Of a stretch of DNA of 64,000 nucleotides, positions 8,280 through 18,849 are shown piece by piece. The DNA comes from Magnetospirillum sp. ME-1 (lineage in GTDB: Bacteria > Pseudomonadota > Alphaproteobacteria > Rhodospirillales > Magnetospirillaceae), in NCBI RefSeq assembly GCF_002105535.1, contig NZ_CP015848.1, positions 2,594,624-2,658,623 of the forward strand. The letters run 5' to 3'. The notes beneath the pieces were generated by a model. That model did no database searches. It saw only the letters and a program-made list of their open reading frames with translations, and was not told the origin of the DNA. The position numbers were made by a program, and so were the translations under genes. Numbering within the stretch: the stretch's first letter is position 1; each line of letters opens with the position of its first letter.

Positions 8280-9068
8280 TTGGATAAGGGGATGGATTCG
8301 GGCGGAACGGACATCATCTGGAACCAGTTCATCCTGGCGGCGGCGCTGACCCGCACCGCCCGCCGGGTGCTGGAAAGGCGGAGCGAGGACGCGGAGTACA
8401 ACGCCCGCTTCTCCTATGCCGACACCCATGCCGGCGGCGGAATCCTGCCCAGGCCCGCCGCCATGGCCGCGCTGCTGGCCCGCCGGGACCAGTTCAAGTC
8501 CCGGACGTGGTTCGACGCGGCCCAGGCGGGCGAAACCCATCCCGGCTCGTGGGTGCTGGCCGGACGGCTGGTCCACGCTTTGGGCGGGCTGGATTTCGAG
8601 GCCGACGTCAACGACATCGACGTGGCCGTCATCGAGGGCGCCAAGGCCAACCGCGAGGCCGGCTGGGTGCGGTTCTGGAGCCACGACTGGTTCTCGTTCC
8701 TGCGCCACCGCTTCATCCTGGAGCCCCGGCCCGACTTCGTCTTCATCGATCCGCCGCCCGACGATCCGCGCGGCCCCGGCTACGCCATGGACGCCGCCAT
8801 CCTGCTCGACACCCTGGACACGCCCTACATGGTGGCCTATCCCGTGGATGCGCCCGGCGGGGCAAAGCCCCAGACCGTCATCGACCAGATCGGCCGCTCG
8901 GGGCTGGAACTGCGCGGTGCGGGGCTGGAACGCGGCGTGCTGCTGGGCGGCGGAGCGGAAACGGTGGTGCTCGACATCCTGGCCGACCTGCGCACCCTGG
9001 CCGAAATGCTGGGCGGCGAGCTTTCGGTCCGGCTGCCCAGCCCACCGGCCGATGACTACACTATCTGA
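8280..9068 (+). CDS. RlmJ-like methyltransferase-family protein
   Basis: A 262-residue protein resembling 23S rRNA A2030 N6-methyltransferase RlmJ. ARFSYADTHAGGG matches the RlmJ cofactor-binding YLDTHAGAG. RPDFVFIDPPPDD matches the catalytic IDPP loop, and YMVAYPVDAP aligns with the strand before the substrate segment. It lacks the N-terminal YRHxFHAGN signature and has DPPP where the family has DPPY, so activity is uncertain. TTG at 8280 has AAGGCGG just upstream; ATG at 8292 is the alternative. It sits 16 bases before the hydroxy-acid oxidase gene, likely the same transcript. Confidence 0.55.
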   Translation: MDKGMDSGGTDIIWNQFILAAALTRTARRVLERRSEDAEYNARFSYADTHAGGGILPRPAAMAALLARRDQFKSRTWFDAAQAGETHPGSWVLAGRLVHALGGLDFEADVNDIDVAVIEGAKANREAGWVRFWSHDWFSFLRHRFILEPRPDFVFIDPPPDDPRGPGYAMDAAILLDTLDTPYMVAYPVDAPGGAKPQTVIDQIGRSGLELRGAGLERGVLLGGGAETVVLDILADLRTLAEMLGGELSVRLPSPPADDYTI

Positions 9069-9084
9069 GGGAAAGAACAGCCCC

Positions 9085-10215
9085 ATGAGCAACGCGGCGA
9101 GCATCGGTGATCTGGCCCGGCGGGCCTGGTGGCGGCTGCCCGGCTTCGCCTTCGGCTTCCTGGACGGCGGCTCGGGCGAGGAGGGGGGCCTGCGCCGCAA
9201 CCGCGAGCGCCTGGAAGCGGTGATCCTGGCCCCCAGGGCCTGCACCGGGGCGAAGCCCGAGACGCGGGCCAGCCTGTTCGGCCGCGATTACGCCCTTCCC
9301 TTCGGCGCCGCGCCGGTGGGCATGGGCAACCTCTTATGGCCGGGCGCCGATCTGATGGTGGCGCGCCAGGCCGCCCGGCTGGGCTTTCCCGTGGTGGCCT
9401 CCACCGTCGCCACCACGCCGCTGGAGGACATCGCCGAGGCGGCGGGCGGCAACGCCTGGTTCCAGCTCTACGTCTCGCGCGAGGAGCGCATCAACCGCGA
9501 CCTGCTGGCGCGGGCCTGGGCGGCGGGCATCCGCGAGCTGGTGGTCACCGTGGACGTGCCAGTGGCCGGCGACCGCCGCCGCGACCTACGCAACCGCTTC
9601 ATCCTGCCGTTCAAGCCGGGGCCGCGCTTCGCCCTCCAGGTGGCCCTGGCGCCGTTCTGGGCGCTGGAAACCCTGAAATCCGGCTCGCCCGGCTTTCCCA
9701 ATCTCGCCCGCTATGTGGGCGAGGTGGACGGCAAGACCCTGGCCGGCTTCATTCAGTCCCAGATCAAGGACGACCTCACCTGGGACGACGTCCGGGCCCT
9801 GCGCGACCTGTGGCAGGGCAGGATGCTGGTCAAGGGTGTGATGACCGCCGCCGACGCCAAATCCGCCCTGGAGATCGGCGCCGACGGCATCTGGGTCTCC
9901 AACCACGGCGGCCGCCAGTTGGATGCCGCCCCGGCGTCCATCGATTCGCTCAGTTCCATCCGCGCCGCGCTGGGCAAGGAGGCCGTGGTGGTCATGGACG
10001 GCGGCATCCGCTCGGGCGAGGACGTGGTGCGCGCCGGAGCCACGGGTGCCGATTTCGTGTTCTGCGGCCGCGCCTTCTATTACGGCGCGGCAGCCGCCGG
10101 CGAAGCGGGCGCGGCGCGGGCCGCCGACCTGCTGGCCGTCGACCTCCGGCGCACCCTCATTCAGATCGGTTGTCCGTCGTGGATGGCGCTGGATGAGGGG
10201 TGGTTGTGGGCGTAA
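9085..10215 (+). CDS. FMN-dependent alpha-hydroxy-acid oxidase/dehydrogenase (LldD family)
   Basis: A 376-residue TIM-barrel flavoenzyme. The N-terminal AFGFLDGGSGEEGGLRRNR and SNHGGRQLDAAPASID carry the FMN and catalytic His-Gly-Gly-Arg motif of the lactate/glycolate/mandelate family; MDGGIRSGEDVVRAGATGAD and FCGRAFYYG bind FMN phosphate. It oxidises a 2-hydroxy acid to the 2-oxo acid; substrate cannot be fixed from sequence. GAGGGAAAG precedes ATG 9085. A double-hairpin element begins one base after the stop. Confidence 0.85.
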   Translation: MSNAASIGDLARRAWWRLPGFAFGFLDGGSGEEGGLRRNRERLEAVILAPRACTGAKPETRASLFGRDYALPFGAAPVGMGNLLWPGADLMVARQAARLGFPVVASTVATTPLEDIAEAAGGNAWFQLYVSREERINRDLLARAWAAGIRELVVTVDVPVAGDRRRDLRNRFILPFKPGPRFALQVALAPFWALETLKSGSPGFPNLARYVGEVDGKTLAGFIQSQIKDDLTWDDVRALRDLWQGRMLVKGVMTAADAKSALEIGADGIWVSNHGGRQLDAAPASIDSLSSIRAALGKEAVVVMDGGIRSGEDVVRAGATGADFVFCGRAFYYGAAAAGEAGAARAADLLAVDLRRTLIQIGCPSWMALDEGWLWA

Positions 10216-10216
10216 G

Positions 10217-10326
10217 TCGGGCTGCCGCCCGAACCCGCCCGGAGGCGATGCCTCCGGACCTCCCTTATTTTTGAAATCAAAAGAGGGTTTGGGAGGTTTC
10301 CTCCCAATCGGGGCGGAAGCCCCGAT
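10217..10326. repeat. double-hairpin downstream element, inverted pair (locus 3)
   Basis: The forward unit after the oxidase stop has stem TCGGGC/GCCCGA (10217-10232), spacer ACCCGC, then CCGGAGGC/GCCTCCGG (10239-10257) and ACCTCCC. The reverse unit starts on the dipeptidase stop codon: ATCGGGGC/GCCCCGAT (10307-10326), then GGGAGG/CCTCCC (10291-10305). The centre (about 10264-10284) is A/T-rich with TTTTGAAATCAAAA. Confidence 0.8.
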
Positions 10327-10895
10327 CACATCCCCATCATCCGCTCCATTCCCAGCACCGTGTCGGACAGCAGGGGGAAGCGGGCGGCGTCATGCATCTG
10401 GTAGTGCCACCACTCGTTGGCATAGAAGTCCCAGCCGGCGGCGTTCATCAGGCCCAGCAGCAGAAGGCGGTTGCGCTGCGCCTCGACGCTGACTTCGGTC
10501 ACCGCGTGGTGGGACAGCGGCGTGAAGGCGTCGAAGGCGGTGCCCATGTCCAGCGCTTGGCCGGTGGCGGCGTCCAGCAGGTCGAGATCCACCGCCACGC
10601 CCCGCGAATGGGTCGAGCCCCGGCGGGGATCGGCGAGGAATTCGGGATCGGGAGTATGGGTCCACAGGGCCCATTGCGCCTCGGACGGGCGGTAGGCGTC
10701 GAGGATGCGCAAGGTGAGCCCCAGGGGCCGCGCCAGTTCCACCGCCTTCTTCAGCAGCGGCGCGGCTTGGCCGTGCAGCCAACAGCCCGCGCCCGGCCGG
10801 TAGACGGGCTTTCCGGTGAAATTGTCGGGGGTGGCATAGGCCAGCAGAATCTCGACGCCAAAGTCTTCGGTGGTGACGGGGACCAGGGGATGCAT
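10326..10895 (-). CDS. D-alanyl-D-alanine dipeptidase (VanX/DdpX family)
   Basis: A 189-residue zinc peptidase of the M15D family. STHSRGVAVDLDL carries the zinc-binding His and Asp (SxHxxGxAxD), and EWWHYQ near residue 172 supplies the catalytic Glu and third ligand His. LRILDAYRPSEAQWALW is the family arginine motif. DdpX-type enzymes hydrolyse free D-Ala-D-Ala during peptidoglycan recycling. No signal peptide is seen, so cytoplasmic. It is convergent with the hydroxy-acid oxidase gene and divergent from tsaB. Nothing suggests a vancomycin-resistance cluster. Confidence 0.87.
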   Translation of the reverse strand: MHPLVPVTTEDFGVEILLAYATPDNFTGKPVYRPGAGCWLHGQAAPLLKKAVELARPLGLTLRILDAYRPSEAQWALWTHTPDPEFLADPRRGSTHSRGVAVDLDLLDAATGQALDMGTAFDAFTPLSHHAVTEVSVEAQRNRLLLLGLMNAAGWDFYANEWWHYQMHDAARFPLLSDTVLGMERMMGM

Positions 10896-10939
10896 CTTCC
10901 TGCTTTCATTTCGGACGATGGATGAAGTATAGCGGCGCC

Positions 10940-11602
10940 ATGATTATTCTCGCCATGGACAGTTCCACCTCCGCCTGCTCCGCCGCCCTGTGGTCAGAGG
11001 GACGCGTGCTGGCCGGGCGCCTGTCGCCCATGGCGCGCGGCCAGAGCGAGGCGCTGATGCCCATGGTCGCCGGGGTGATGGCCGAAGCCGGCCTGTCCTT
11101 CGCCGATCTCGGCCTGCTGGCGGTGACGGTGGGGCCGGGCGCCTTCACCGGCCTGCGCATCGGGCTGGCGGCGGCGCGCGGACTGGCCCTGGCCTCGGGC
11201 CTGCCCCTGGCCGGTGTGGCCACGCCGGCGGCGGTGGCCGCCGGGATTTCAGGTGAGGAACGGCGGGGGCGCAATCTGCTGGTCGTCCTCGAATCGCGGC
11301 GCGACGAGAAGTGGATGCAGCTGTTCGATTCCGAGCTCAACCCGCTGTCCGACATCCGGGCCCTGCCGCCGTCCCAGGCGGGCGAGCTGGCCGCCGGCCC
11401 GGTCCTGGTGGCCGGCGACGCCGCCCCCCTGGTCCAGCCCCATCTGCCCCAAGGCGTGGTCGCCACCGCGGCGGGCTATCCCGATGCCGGCGTGGTCGCC
11501 GCCCTGGCGGCGCACCAGTGGGCGCAGGGCCGGTCGCTGCCGCCCGAGCCCCTTTACCTGCGCGACGCCGACGTCACCCTGCCGGGGCAATCGGCGCCGT
11601 GA
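10940..11602 (+). CDS. tsaB: tRNA threonylcarbamoyladenosine biosynthesis protein TsaB
   Basis: A 220-residue actin-like ATPase-fold protein, partner of TsaD in making t6A37 in ANN-decoding tRNAs. The start MIILAMDSSTSACSAALW and the TVGPGAFTGLRIGLAAARG segment are characteristic. ATG at 10940 is preferred over an in-frame ATG at 10922 because TsaB proteins start at this hydrophobic strand. The stop TGA overlaps the GTG start of rimI by three bases, a common tsaB-rimI pair. Confidence 0.92.
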   Translation: MIILAMDSSTSACSAALWSEGRVLAGRLSPMARGQSEALMPMVAGVMAEAGLSFADLGLLAVTVGPGAFTGLRIGLAAARGLALASGLPLAGVATPAAVAAGISGEERRGRNLLVVLESRRDEKWMQLFDSELNPLSDIRALPPSQAGELAAGPVLVAGDAAPLVQPHLPQGVVATAAGYPDAGVVAALAAHQWAQGRSLPPEPLYLRDADVTLPGQSAP

Positions 11603-12078
11603 TCGAGCTGATCCCCGCCGGGCTGGTCCACGCCGAGCTGCTGGCCGGCATGCACCGCATCTGCTTCGCCGAACCGTGGAGCGCCAATTCCATGGCCGAG
11701 GTGCTGGCCCTGGCCGGATCCGAGGGCCTGATCGCCGTGGACGGCAAGTCCCTCAGCCCCGCCGGGGAGCCGCCGGGTCCGGCCGGACTGGTGCTGTGGC
11801 GGCGCATCTTCGACGAGTCCGAAATTCTGACCATCGCCGTCCTGCCCCCCTGGCGCCGCGCCGGGCTGGGGGCGCGCCTGCTGCGGGCCGCCATGGACTC
11901 GGCCGTCCGGGCGGGGGCTTCGACCATGTTCCTGGAAGCCGCCGCCGACAATCTCGCCGCCCTGGCCCTCTACGACTCTAATGGATTCACCCGAGTTGGT
12001 CTGCGTAAGGGCTACTACGGAGGAGTAGATGCGGTGACCATGAGTTGCCGCCTGGACCAAACATCAGTCGAGGCCTGA
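11599..12078 (+). CDS. rimI: Ribosomal protein N-alpha-acetyltransferase RimI-like
   Basis: A 159-residue GNAT enzyme. The acetyl-CoA motif A reads ILTIAVLPPWRRAGLGARLL, followed by FLEAAADNLAALALYDSNGF and GLRKGYYGGVDAVTM, as in RimI (YYxxxxxDAxxM). RimI acetylates the N-terminus of ribosomal protein S18. GTG at 11599 overlaps the tsaB stop; with this start the N-terminus VIELIPAGLVHAE fits the family. It is convergent with the tusA-like gene. Confidence 0.88.
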   Translation: MIELIPAGLVHAELLAGMHRICFAEPWSANSMAEVLALAGSEGLIAVDGKSLSPAGEPPGPAGLVLWRRIFDESEILTIAVLPPWRRAGLGARLLRAAMDSAVRAGASTMFLEAAADNLAALALYDSNGFTRVGLRKGYYGGVDAVTMSCRLDQTSVEA

Positions 12079-12110
12079 GACGCATCAGTATCCACACGCT
12101 TGCATGGGGT

Positions 12111-12359
12111 TTATTTCTTGCAAACGACAAGGCGGTGGATTCCCGCCGGGCCTTCGCCGGGTTCAGGTGTCAGCGAAAGAATTTCGTGTCCCAGTTCGGC
12201 AAGAGAACGCGGCACATTTCCCAGCGGTTCCGCACCTTTCAACCGCACCTCGACCATCTCTCCGGACGCCATGCGCTCTACCAGCAACTTGGTTTTCACG
12301 AATGTCATCGGACAGACTTCGTTGGTGATGTCAAGGCTGTAGTTTGGCTTCTCAGTCAT
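12111..12359 (-). CDS. TusA-family sulfurtransferase
   Basis: An 82-residue protein with the TusA fold: LDITNEVCPMTFVKTKLLVE carries the conserved Cys at about residue 16, and MVEVRLKGAEPLGNVPRSL follows. The canonical CPxP is CPMT here, a form seen in alphaproteobacterial members. TusA-like proteins carry persulfide sulfur for tRNA thiolation or other trafficking. It stands alone, convergent with rimI and divergent from mucR. Confidence 0.82.
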   Translation of the reverse strand: MTEKPNYSLDITNEVCPMTFVKTKLLVERMASGEMVEVRLKGAEPLGNVPRSLAELGHEILSLTPEPGEGPAGIHRLVVCKK

Positions 12360-12394
12360 GCGAATTGTGTCACTTTCATTTGTCGTAATGGTTA

Positions 12395-12423
12395 TTGCCA
12401 GCTTTGTATGAACGATTTATATA
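12395..12423 (+). promoter_or_regulatory. predicted sigma-70 promoter of mucR
   Basis: TTGCCA (12395-12400), 17-base spacer, TATATA (12418-12423). The predicted transcript would start about 30 bases before ATG 12459. MucR/Ros proteins bind A/T-rich DNA and often repress themselves; this A/T-rich gap would suit that. Confidence 0.55.
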
Positions 12424-12458
12424 AGGCCCCACTGAATGAAATTGGAGGGCTGCTCTCA

Positions 12459-12878
12459 ATGTCGGAGCGTTCGAACAGCGGCGACCTGCTGAGCCTGACC
12501 ACGGAAATCGTGGCTGCGCATGTCGCCAACAATAGCGTGGCGGTGGCCGATCTTCCCCACCTGATTCAGGAAGTCTACCGCACCCTGGCCTCGGTGGGCA
12601 GCGTCCCCGCGGCGCCCGAACGGCCCCAGCCCGCCGTGAACGTGAAGAAGTCGGTCACCCCCGACTACATCATCTGTCTCGAGGACGGCAAGAAGCTGAA
12701 GATGCTGAAGCGCCACCTCAAGACCGCCTACAACATGAGCCCCGAGGAATACCGGGATCGCTGGGGTCTGCCCGCCGATTACCCCATGGTGGCTCCCAAT
12801 TACGCCCAGCACCGCTCGAGCCTGGCCAAGAAGATCGGCCTGGGCACCAAGCCGCGCAAGCGCAAGCGGACCACCTAA
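12459..12878 (+). CDS. mucR: MucR/Ros family transcriptional regulator
   Basis: A 139-residue regulator. The Ros-type zinc-finger region is DYIICLEDGKKLKMLKRHL followed by YNMSPEEYRDRWGLPADYP, as in MucR of Rhizobium, Brucella and Caulobacter. Family members are H-NS-like silencers that bind A/T-rich promoters and control polysaccharide, motility and cell-cycle genes. TTGGAGGG lies nine bases before ATG 12459. The C-terminal KPRKRKRTT is strongly basic. Two hairpins follow the stop. Confidence 0.9.
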   Translation: MSERSNSGDLLSLTTEIVAAHVANNSVAVADLPHLIQEVYRTLASVGSVPAAPERPQPAVNVKKSVTPDYIICLEDGKKLKMLKRHLKTAYNMSPEEYRDRWGLPADYPMVAPNYAQHRSSLAKKIGLGTKPRKRKRTT

Positions 12879-12907
12879 CGGCCTGAGCCTTCTCGACAAA
12901 GTGGGGC

Positions 12908-12962
12908 GTTCCGGGCATCATCCCGGAATCCCGGCCCGACGGGGTGCCTTTCGGCGCCCCGT
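12908..12962 (+). terminator. two hairpins between mucR and fur
   Basis: TTCCGGG, CATCAT, CCCGGAA (12909-12928), then ACGGGGTGCC, TTTC, GGCGCCCCGT (12939-12962, one G-T pair). Likely mucR terminators. An in-frame fur start at 12944 would fall inside the second hairpin, supporting the later start. Confidence 0.5.
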
Positions 12963-12997
12963 TCGTCGCTGGCCCCGTCGACAACCGGATCGCGGCA

Positions 12998-13429
12998 ATG
13001 GTTTCACGCATCGAGCAACGCTGCATCGACAAGGGCATGAAGATGACCGACCAGCGTCGGGTCATCGCGCGCGTCCTGTCCGATTCTTCCGACCATCCCG
13101 ATGTGGAAGAGGTGTATCGCCGGTCCACGGCGATCGATCCCCACATCTCCATCGCCACCGTCTACCGCACCGTGCGGCTGTTCGAAGAGGCGGACATCCT
13201 CGAACGCCATGATTTCGGCGATGGCCGCGCCCGCTACGAGGAAGCCGCCGGCGATCATCACGACCACCTGATCGACATGCAGTCGGGCAAGGTGATCGAG
13301 TTCACCAGCACCGAGATCGAGGCCCTGCAGCGCGAGATCGCCCGGCGCTACGGCTATCGTCTGGTGGGACACCGCCTTGAACTTTATGGAGTTCCGTTGA
13401 CTTCCGGTGACAAACCGGAAGACAAATAG
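12998..13429 (+). CDS. fur: Fur family transcriptional regulator
   Basis: A 143-residue Fur protein. The winged helix runs to about residue 85 with the recognition segment HISIATVYRTVRLFEEADIL; the metal-binding/dimer part has AAGDHHDHLIDMQSGKVIEF. The usual C-terminal CxxC zinc site is absent, as is common in alphaproteobacterial Fur/Mur. It lacks the HHH haem motif of Irr. Alphaproteobacterial members sense iron or manganese; which one is not determined by the sequence. ATG 12998 fits the family N-terminus. Confidence 0.88.
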   Translation: MVSRIEQRCIDKGMKMTDQRRVIARVLSDSSDHPDVEEVYRRSTAIDPHISIATVYRTVRLFEEADILERHDFGDGRARYEEAAGDHHDHLIDMQSGKVIEFTSTEIEALQREIARRYGYRLVGHRLELYGVPLTSGDKPEDK

Positions 13430-13474
13430 GCTTTGCGGTCGAACCAGCGCCGCAAGGACGGAACCAGAGGAATC

Positions 13475-14281
13475 ATGCAATCCGTGTCCGAGACACGCGA
13501 GGTCGCCGACGGGCTTGAGGTCCGGCTTGCCGAAAGCGCGGCCGAAGTGGCCGCCGCCCAGGCTTTGCGCTATCGCGTCTTCTATCAGGAAATGGGGGCC
13601 AAGCCGTCGGACGCCATGCGCGACCGCCTGGCCGATTTCGACGATTTCGATTCCGTCTGCGACCACCTGCTGGTCATCGACCGGGCGCGGGGCAAGGGCG
13701 CGGCCGGCGTGGTCGGCACCTATCGCCTGATGCGGCGCGGCGCGGGCGAGGCCTTCGGGCGCTTCTACACCGCCGGCGAATACGACATCGCCAATATCCT
13801 GGCCAATGGCGGCCGCTTCATGGAGCTGGGGCGGTCCTGCGTCGATGCCGGCTACCGCAACGGCGCCACCATGAAGAAGCTGTGGGACGGCATCGCCGTC
13901 TATGTCTTCGAGAACGACGTGGAACTGATGTTCGGCTGCGCCAGCCTGCCCGGCACCGACGTCCAGGCTCTGGCCGGCCATCTGTCCTATCTCTACCACC
14001 ACCACCTCGCCCCCGAGAGCCTGCGCCCGAAGGCGCTTGCCCATCTGCACGTGGACATGAACCTGCTCCCTAAGGAGGCGCTGGTGCCCCGCCGGGCCAT
14101 GGCCGAGCTGCCGCCGCTGATCAAGGGCTATCTGCGGCTCGGCGGTTTCGTCGGCGACGGCGCGGTGATCGACCACCAGTTCAACACCACCGACGTCTGC
14201 GTCATGGTCAAGACCGACCTGGTCACCGCCAAGTACCGGGCCCATTACGACCGCACTATTCCAGGATGGTCCGAGGAATGA
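13475..14281 (+). CDS. GNAT-fold N-acyltransferase, OlsB-like (ornithine lipid synthesis)
   Basis: A 268-residue protein of the OlsB/hemolysin-like acyltransferase family: ALRYRVFYQEMGA near residue 30, then VVGTYRLMRR, FMELGRSCVDAGYRNG and IAVYVFENDVELMFGCASLPG. OlsB transfers a 3-hydroxyacyl chain from ACP to the alpha-amino group of ornithine, the first step to ornithine lipids. The TGA overlaps the ATG of the adjoining PlsC-type gene by four bases, matching an olsB-olsA pair. ATG 13475 is chosen because CAGAGG lies just upstream. Confidence 0.75.
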   Translation: MQSVSETREVADGLEVRLAESAAEVAAAQALRYRVFYQEMGAKPSDAMRDRLADFDDFDSVCDHLLVIDRARGKGAAGVVGTYRLMRRGAGEAFGRFYTAGEYDIANILANGGRFMELGRSCVDAGYRNGATMKKLWDGIAVYVFENDVELMFGCASLPGTDVQALAGHLSYLYHHHLAPESLRPKALAHLHVDMNLLPKEALVPRRAMAELPPLIKGYLRLGGFVGDGAVIDHQFNTTDVCVMVKTDLVTAKYRAHYDRTIPGWSEE

Positions 14282-15087
14282 TCTCCGTCCCCGTGGCTGT
14301 CTTGCGTTTCCTCGGCTTCGTGCTGTGGACCCTGGTCCTGATCCCGCCCTTCCTGGTGCTGCGTCTGGTCTCCAGACCCCGCATACCCGCCTATACCCGT
14401 GTCTACTGGCGGGGCGTCATGGCCATCATCGGCTATGACGTGGTGGTGCGCGGCCGCCCGGTGGAGAACGGCTCGCCGGTGCTCTATGTGGCCAACCACG
14501 CCTCCTATCTGGACATCATCGTGCTGGGCAGCCTGCTGCGCGCCTATTTCGTCGCCAAGAGCGAGGTGGCGGGCTGGGCCGGCTTCGGCTTTCTGGCGCG
14601 CATCTCGCGCACCGTGTTCATCGAGCGCAGCCGCGGCGCCACGGCGCGGGAACGCAACGGCCTGCTCACCCGCTTCGACCTGGGCGAATCTCTGATCCTG
14701 TTCGCCGAGGGCACCTCCAACGACGGCAACCAGGTGATGCCGTTCAAGAGCTCGTTCTTCTCGGTGGCCGAGGGCGAGGTGCGGGGAACCGACGGCCTGC
14801 CGCAGCCCGTGTCGGTGCAGCCGGTGTCGGTGGCCTATACCAGACTGGACGGCCTGCCCATCACCCGGGCTTTGCGCCCCCATCTCGCCTGGTACGGCGA
14901 CATGACGCTGGCCCCCCACCTGATCGGGGCGCTGGGCATGGGCCGCATCACCGTCGAGGTGGAATTCCATCCCCCCGTCACCGTCGCCCAGTTCGGCTCG
15001 CGCAAGGGGCTGTCGGCCCATTGCCACAAGGTGATCAGCGATGGCCTGACCCGCATGCTGGCCGGACGGCCGGCGGCGAATTCTTGA
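14278..15087 (+). CDS. 1-acyl-glycerol-3-phosphate / lyso-ornithine lipid O-acyltransferase (OlsA/PlsC-like)
   Basis: A 269-residue membrane-bound acyltransferase with an N-terminal hydrophobic segment (FLGFVLWTLVLIPPFLVL). YVANHASYLDIIVLGS holds the catalytic HX4D, RTVFIERSRG the second block, and LILFAEGTSNDGNQVMPFKS the acceptor-binding EGT block. Coupling to the OlsB-like gene suggests it acylates lyso-ornithine lipid, although OlsA enzymes can also make phosphatidic acid. A generic PlsC role cannot be excluded. Confidence 0.78.
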   Translation: MISVPVAVLRFLGFVLWTLVLIPPFLVLRLVSRPRIPAYTRVYWRGVMAIIGYDVVVRGRPVENGSPVLYVANHASYLDIIVLGSLLRAYFVAKSEVAGWAGFGFLARISRTVFIERSRGATARERNGLLTRFDLGESLILFAEGTSNDGNQVMPFKSSFFSVAEGEVRGTDGLPQPVSVQPVSVAYTRLDGLPITRALRPHLAWYGDMTLAPHLIGALGMGRITVEVEFHPPVTVAQFGSRKGLSAHCHKVISDGLTRMLAGRPAANS

Positions 15088-15137
15088 CTCGGGCGGTCCC
15101 GCTCCTTAACCATTGAGAATCCCGGACGCGTAAGACA

Positions 15138-17427
<2,290 letters not shown>

Positions 17428-17431
<4 letters not shown>

Positions 17432-17922
17432 CCGTCACCATCGAGATCGCCGTCGACATTCCCTGTGCCCGCTGGACCGAGGCCATGCCCGATTCCGAAA
17501 CCCGCTGCGGCCGCCTCGCCGCCACCGCGCTGGGCGCCGTCGACCTGCCCGACGGCGTGGTCGAGCTGTCCATCGTGCTGGCCGACGACGAGACGGTGCG
17601 GGGCCTCAACCGCGACTGGCGGGGCAAGGACCAGCCCACCAACGTGCTGTCCTTCGCCTCGCTCGACGACGAGGACGCCCCAATCGTCCCCGGCGCGCCC
17701 CTGCTGCTGGGCGACGTGATCCTGGCCTATGAGACCTGCGCCGCCGAGGCCCAAGAGCAGGGCAAGGAGCTGGCCGATCATTTCAGTCATCTCGTTGTCC
17801 ATGGCGTCCTGCATCTGTTGGGCTATGATCACATGGACGAGGAGGAGGCCGCCGAGATGGAAGCGCTGGAAACCACCCTGCTGGCGGCGCTCGGTATCCC
17901 CGACCCCTATGGAGAGCAATAA
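17428..17922 (+). CDS. ybeY: Endoribonuclease YbeY, rRNA maturation factor
   Basis: A 164-residue UPF0054 metalloprotein. HLVVHGVLHLLGYDHMDEEE carries the three zinc-binding His residues (Hx3Hx5H). The N-terminal LADDETVRGLNRDWRGKDQP and PTNVLSFASLDDED are also characteristic. YbeY takes part in 16S rRNA 3' maturation and ribosome quality control. The start ATG overlaps the phoH stop. Confidence 0.94.
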
Positions 17923-17928
17923 AGCTTC

Positions 17929-18849
17929 ATGAACGACCCTGGCAGTAGCCCGCCCCGTGAGAACGGGGCAAACCACAAGAAGTCGGGCGACGACACGCTG
18001 TTCGGCGCCATGCGCGGCTGGCTGCGGGGCCGCCGCCGCCCCAAGGGGACCGAGACCGTCCGCGACGCGCTGGAAGAGCTGATCGAGGATCGCGACAGCG
18101 CCGAAATCCCCATCGACGAGCACGAGCGCCAGCTGCTCGGCAACATCCTTCATCTGCGCGACGTCACCGCCTACGACGTCATGGTGCCGCGCGCCGATAT
18201 CGTCGCGGTGGAGGCCAAGACCACCCTGGAAGGGCTGATCGCGCTGTTCATCGGCTGCGGCCATTCCCGCCTGCCGGTCTATCGCCGCTCGCTGGACGAC
18301 GTCATCGGCATGGTCCACATCAAGGATCTGCTGGAGGTGATGGGCCAGGGCAAGCCGTTCAACCTGCCCCGCCTGGCCCGGCGCGTCCAGTTCGTGGCGC
18401 CCTCCATGCGGGTCACCGACCTGCTTTTGGAGATGCGGCTCAAGCGCTCGCACCTGGCCCTGGTGGTGGACGAATACGGCGGCATCGACGGGCTGGTCAC
18501 CATCGAGGATCTGGTGGAGCAGATCGTCGGCGAGATCGAGGACGAGCACGACCAGGACGAGGAACCGGAACTGATCATCCGCGACGATGGCGCCGTCGAG
18601 GCCGATGGCCGCACCGCCATCACCGAATTCGAGGACCGCATGGGCGCCGTGCTGACCGACGAGGAGCGCGAAGAGGTGGAGACCCTGGGCGGGCTGGTGT
18701 CCTTCGTCGCCGGACGGGTGCCGTCGCGGGGCGAGCTGATCACCCATTCCGCCGGACTGGAATTCGAGGTCCTGGACGCCGACCCCCGCCGGGTGAAGCG
18801 GGTGCGGGTCCGCCGGGTGGCCAGTCCGGAACCGGCGGTCACCGAATGA
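17929..18849 (+). CDS. corC: CBS-domain / CorC-HlyC family protein
   Basis: A 306-residue cytoplasmic protein with a pair of CBS domains (VMVPRADIVAVEAKTTLEGL at about 85-105; MRVTDLLLEMRLKRSHLALV and DEYGGIDGLVTIEDLVEQIV at about 155-205) and a C-terminal CorC_HlyC domain (ITEFEDRMGAVLTDEEREEV, ETLGGLVSFVAGRVPSRGEL). CorC is linked to magnesium/cobalt efflux. It lacks the transmembrane DUF21 part, as expected for the ybeZ-ybeY-ybeX(corC)-lnt arrangement seen here. The stop overlaps the lnt ATG. Confidence 0.9.
   Translation: MNDPGSSPPRENGANHKKSGDDTLFGAMRGWLRGRRRPKGTETVRDALEELIEDRDSAEIPIDEHERQLLGNILHLRDVTAYDVMVPRADIVAVEAKTTLEGLIALFIGCGHSRLPVYRRSLDDVIGMVHIKDLLEVMGQGKPFNLPRLARRVQFVAPSMRVTDLLLEMRLKRSHLALVVDEYGGIDGLVTIEDLVEQIVGEIEDEHDQDEEPELIIRDDGAVEADGRTAITEFEDRMGAVLTDEEREEVETLGGLVSFVAGRVPSRGELITHSAGLEFEVLDADPRRVKRVRVRRVASPEPAVTE

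Noticed and set aside
12944..12997. Upstream start for fur giving 18 extra residues
   Set aside because: It would lie within a strong hairpin, and Fur homologues start near Met12998.
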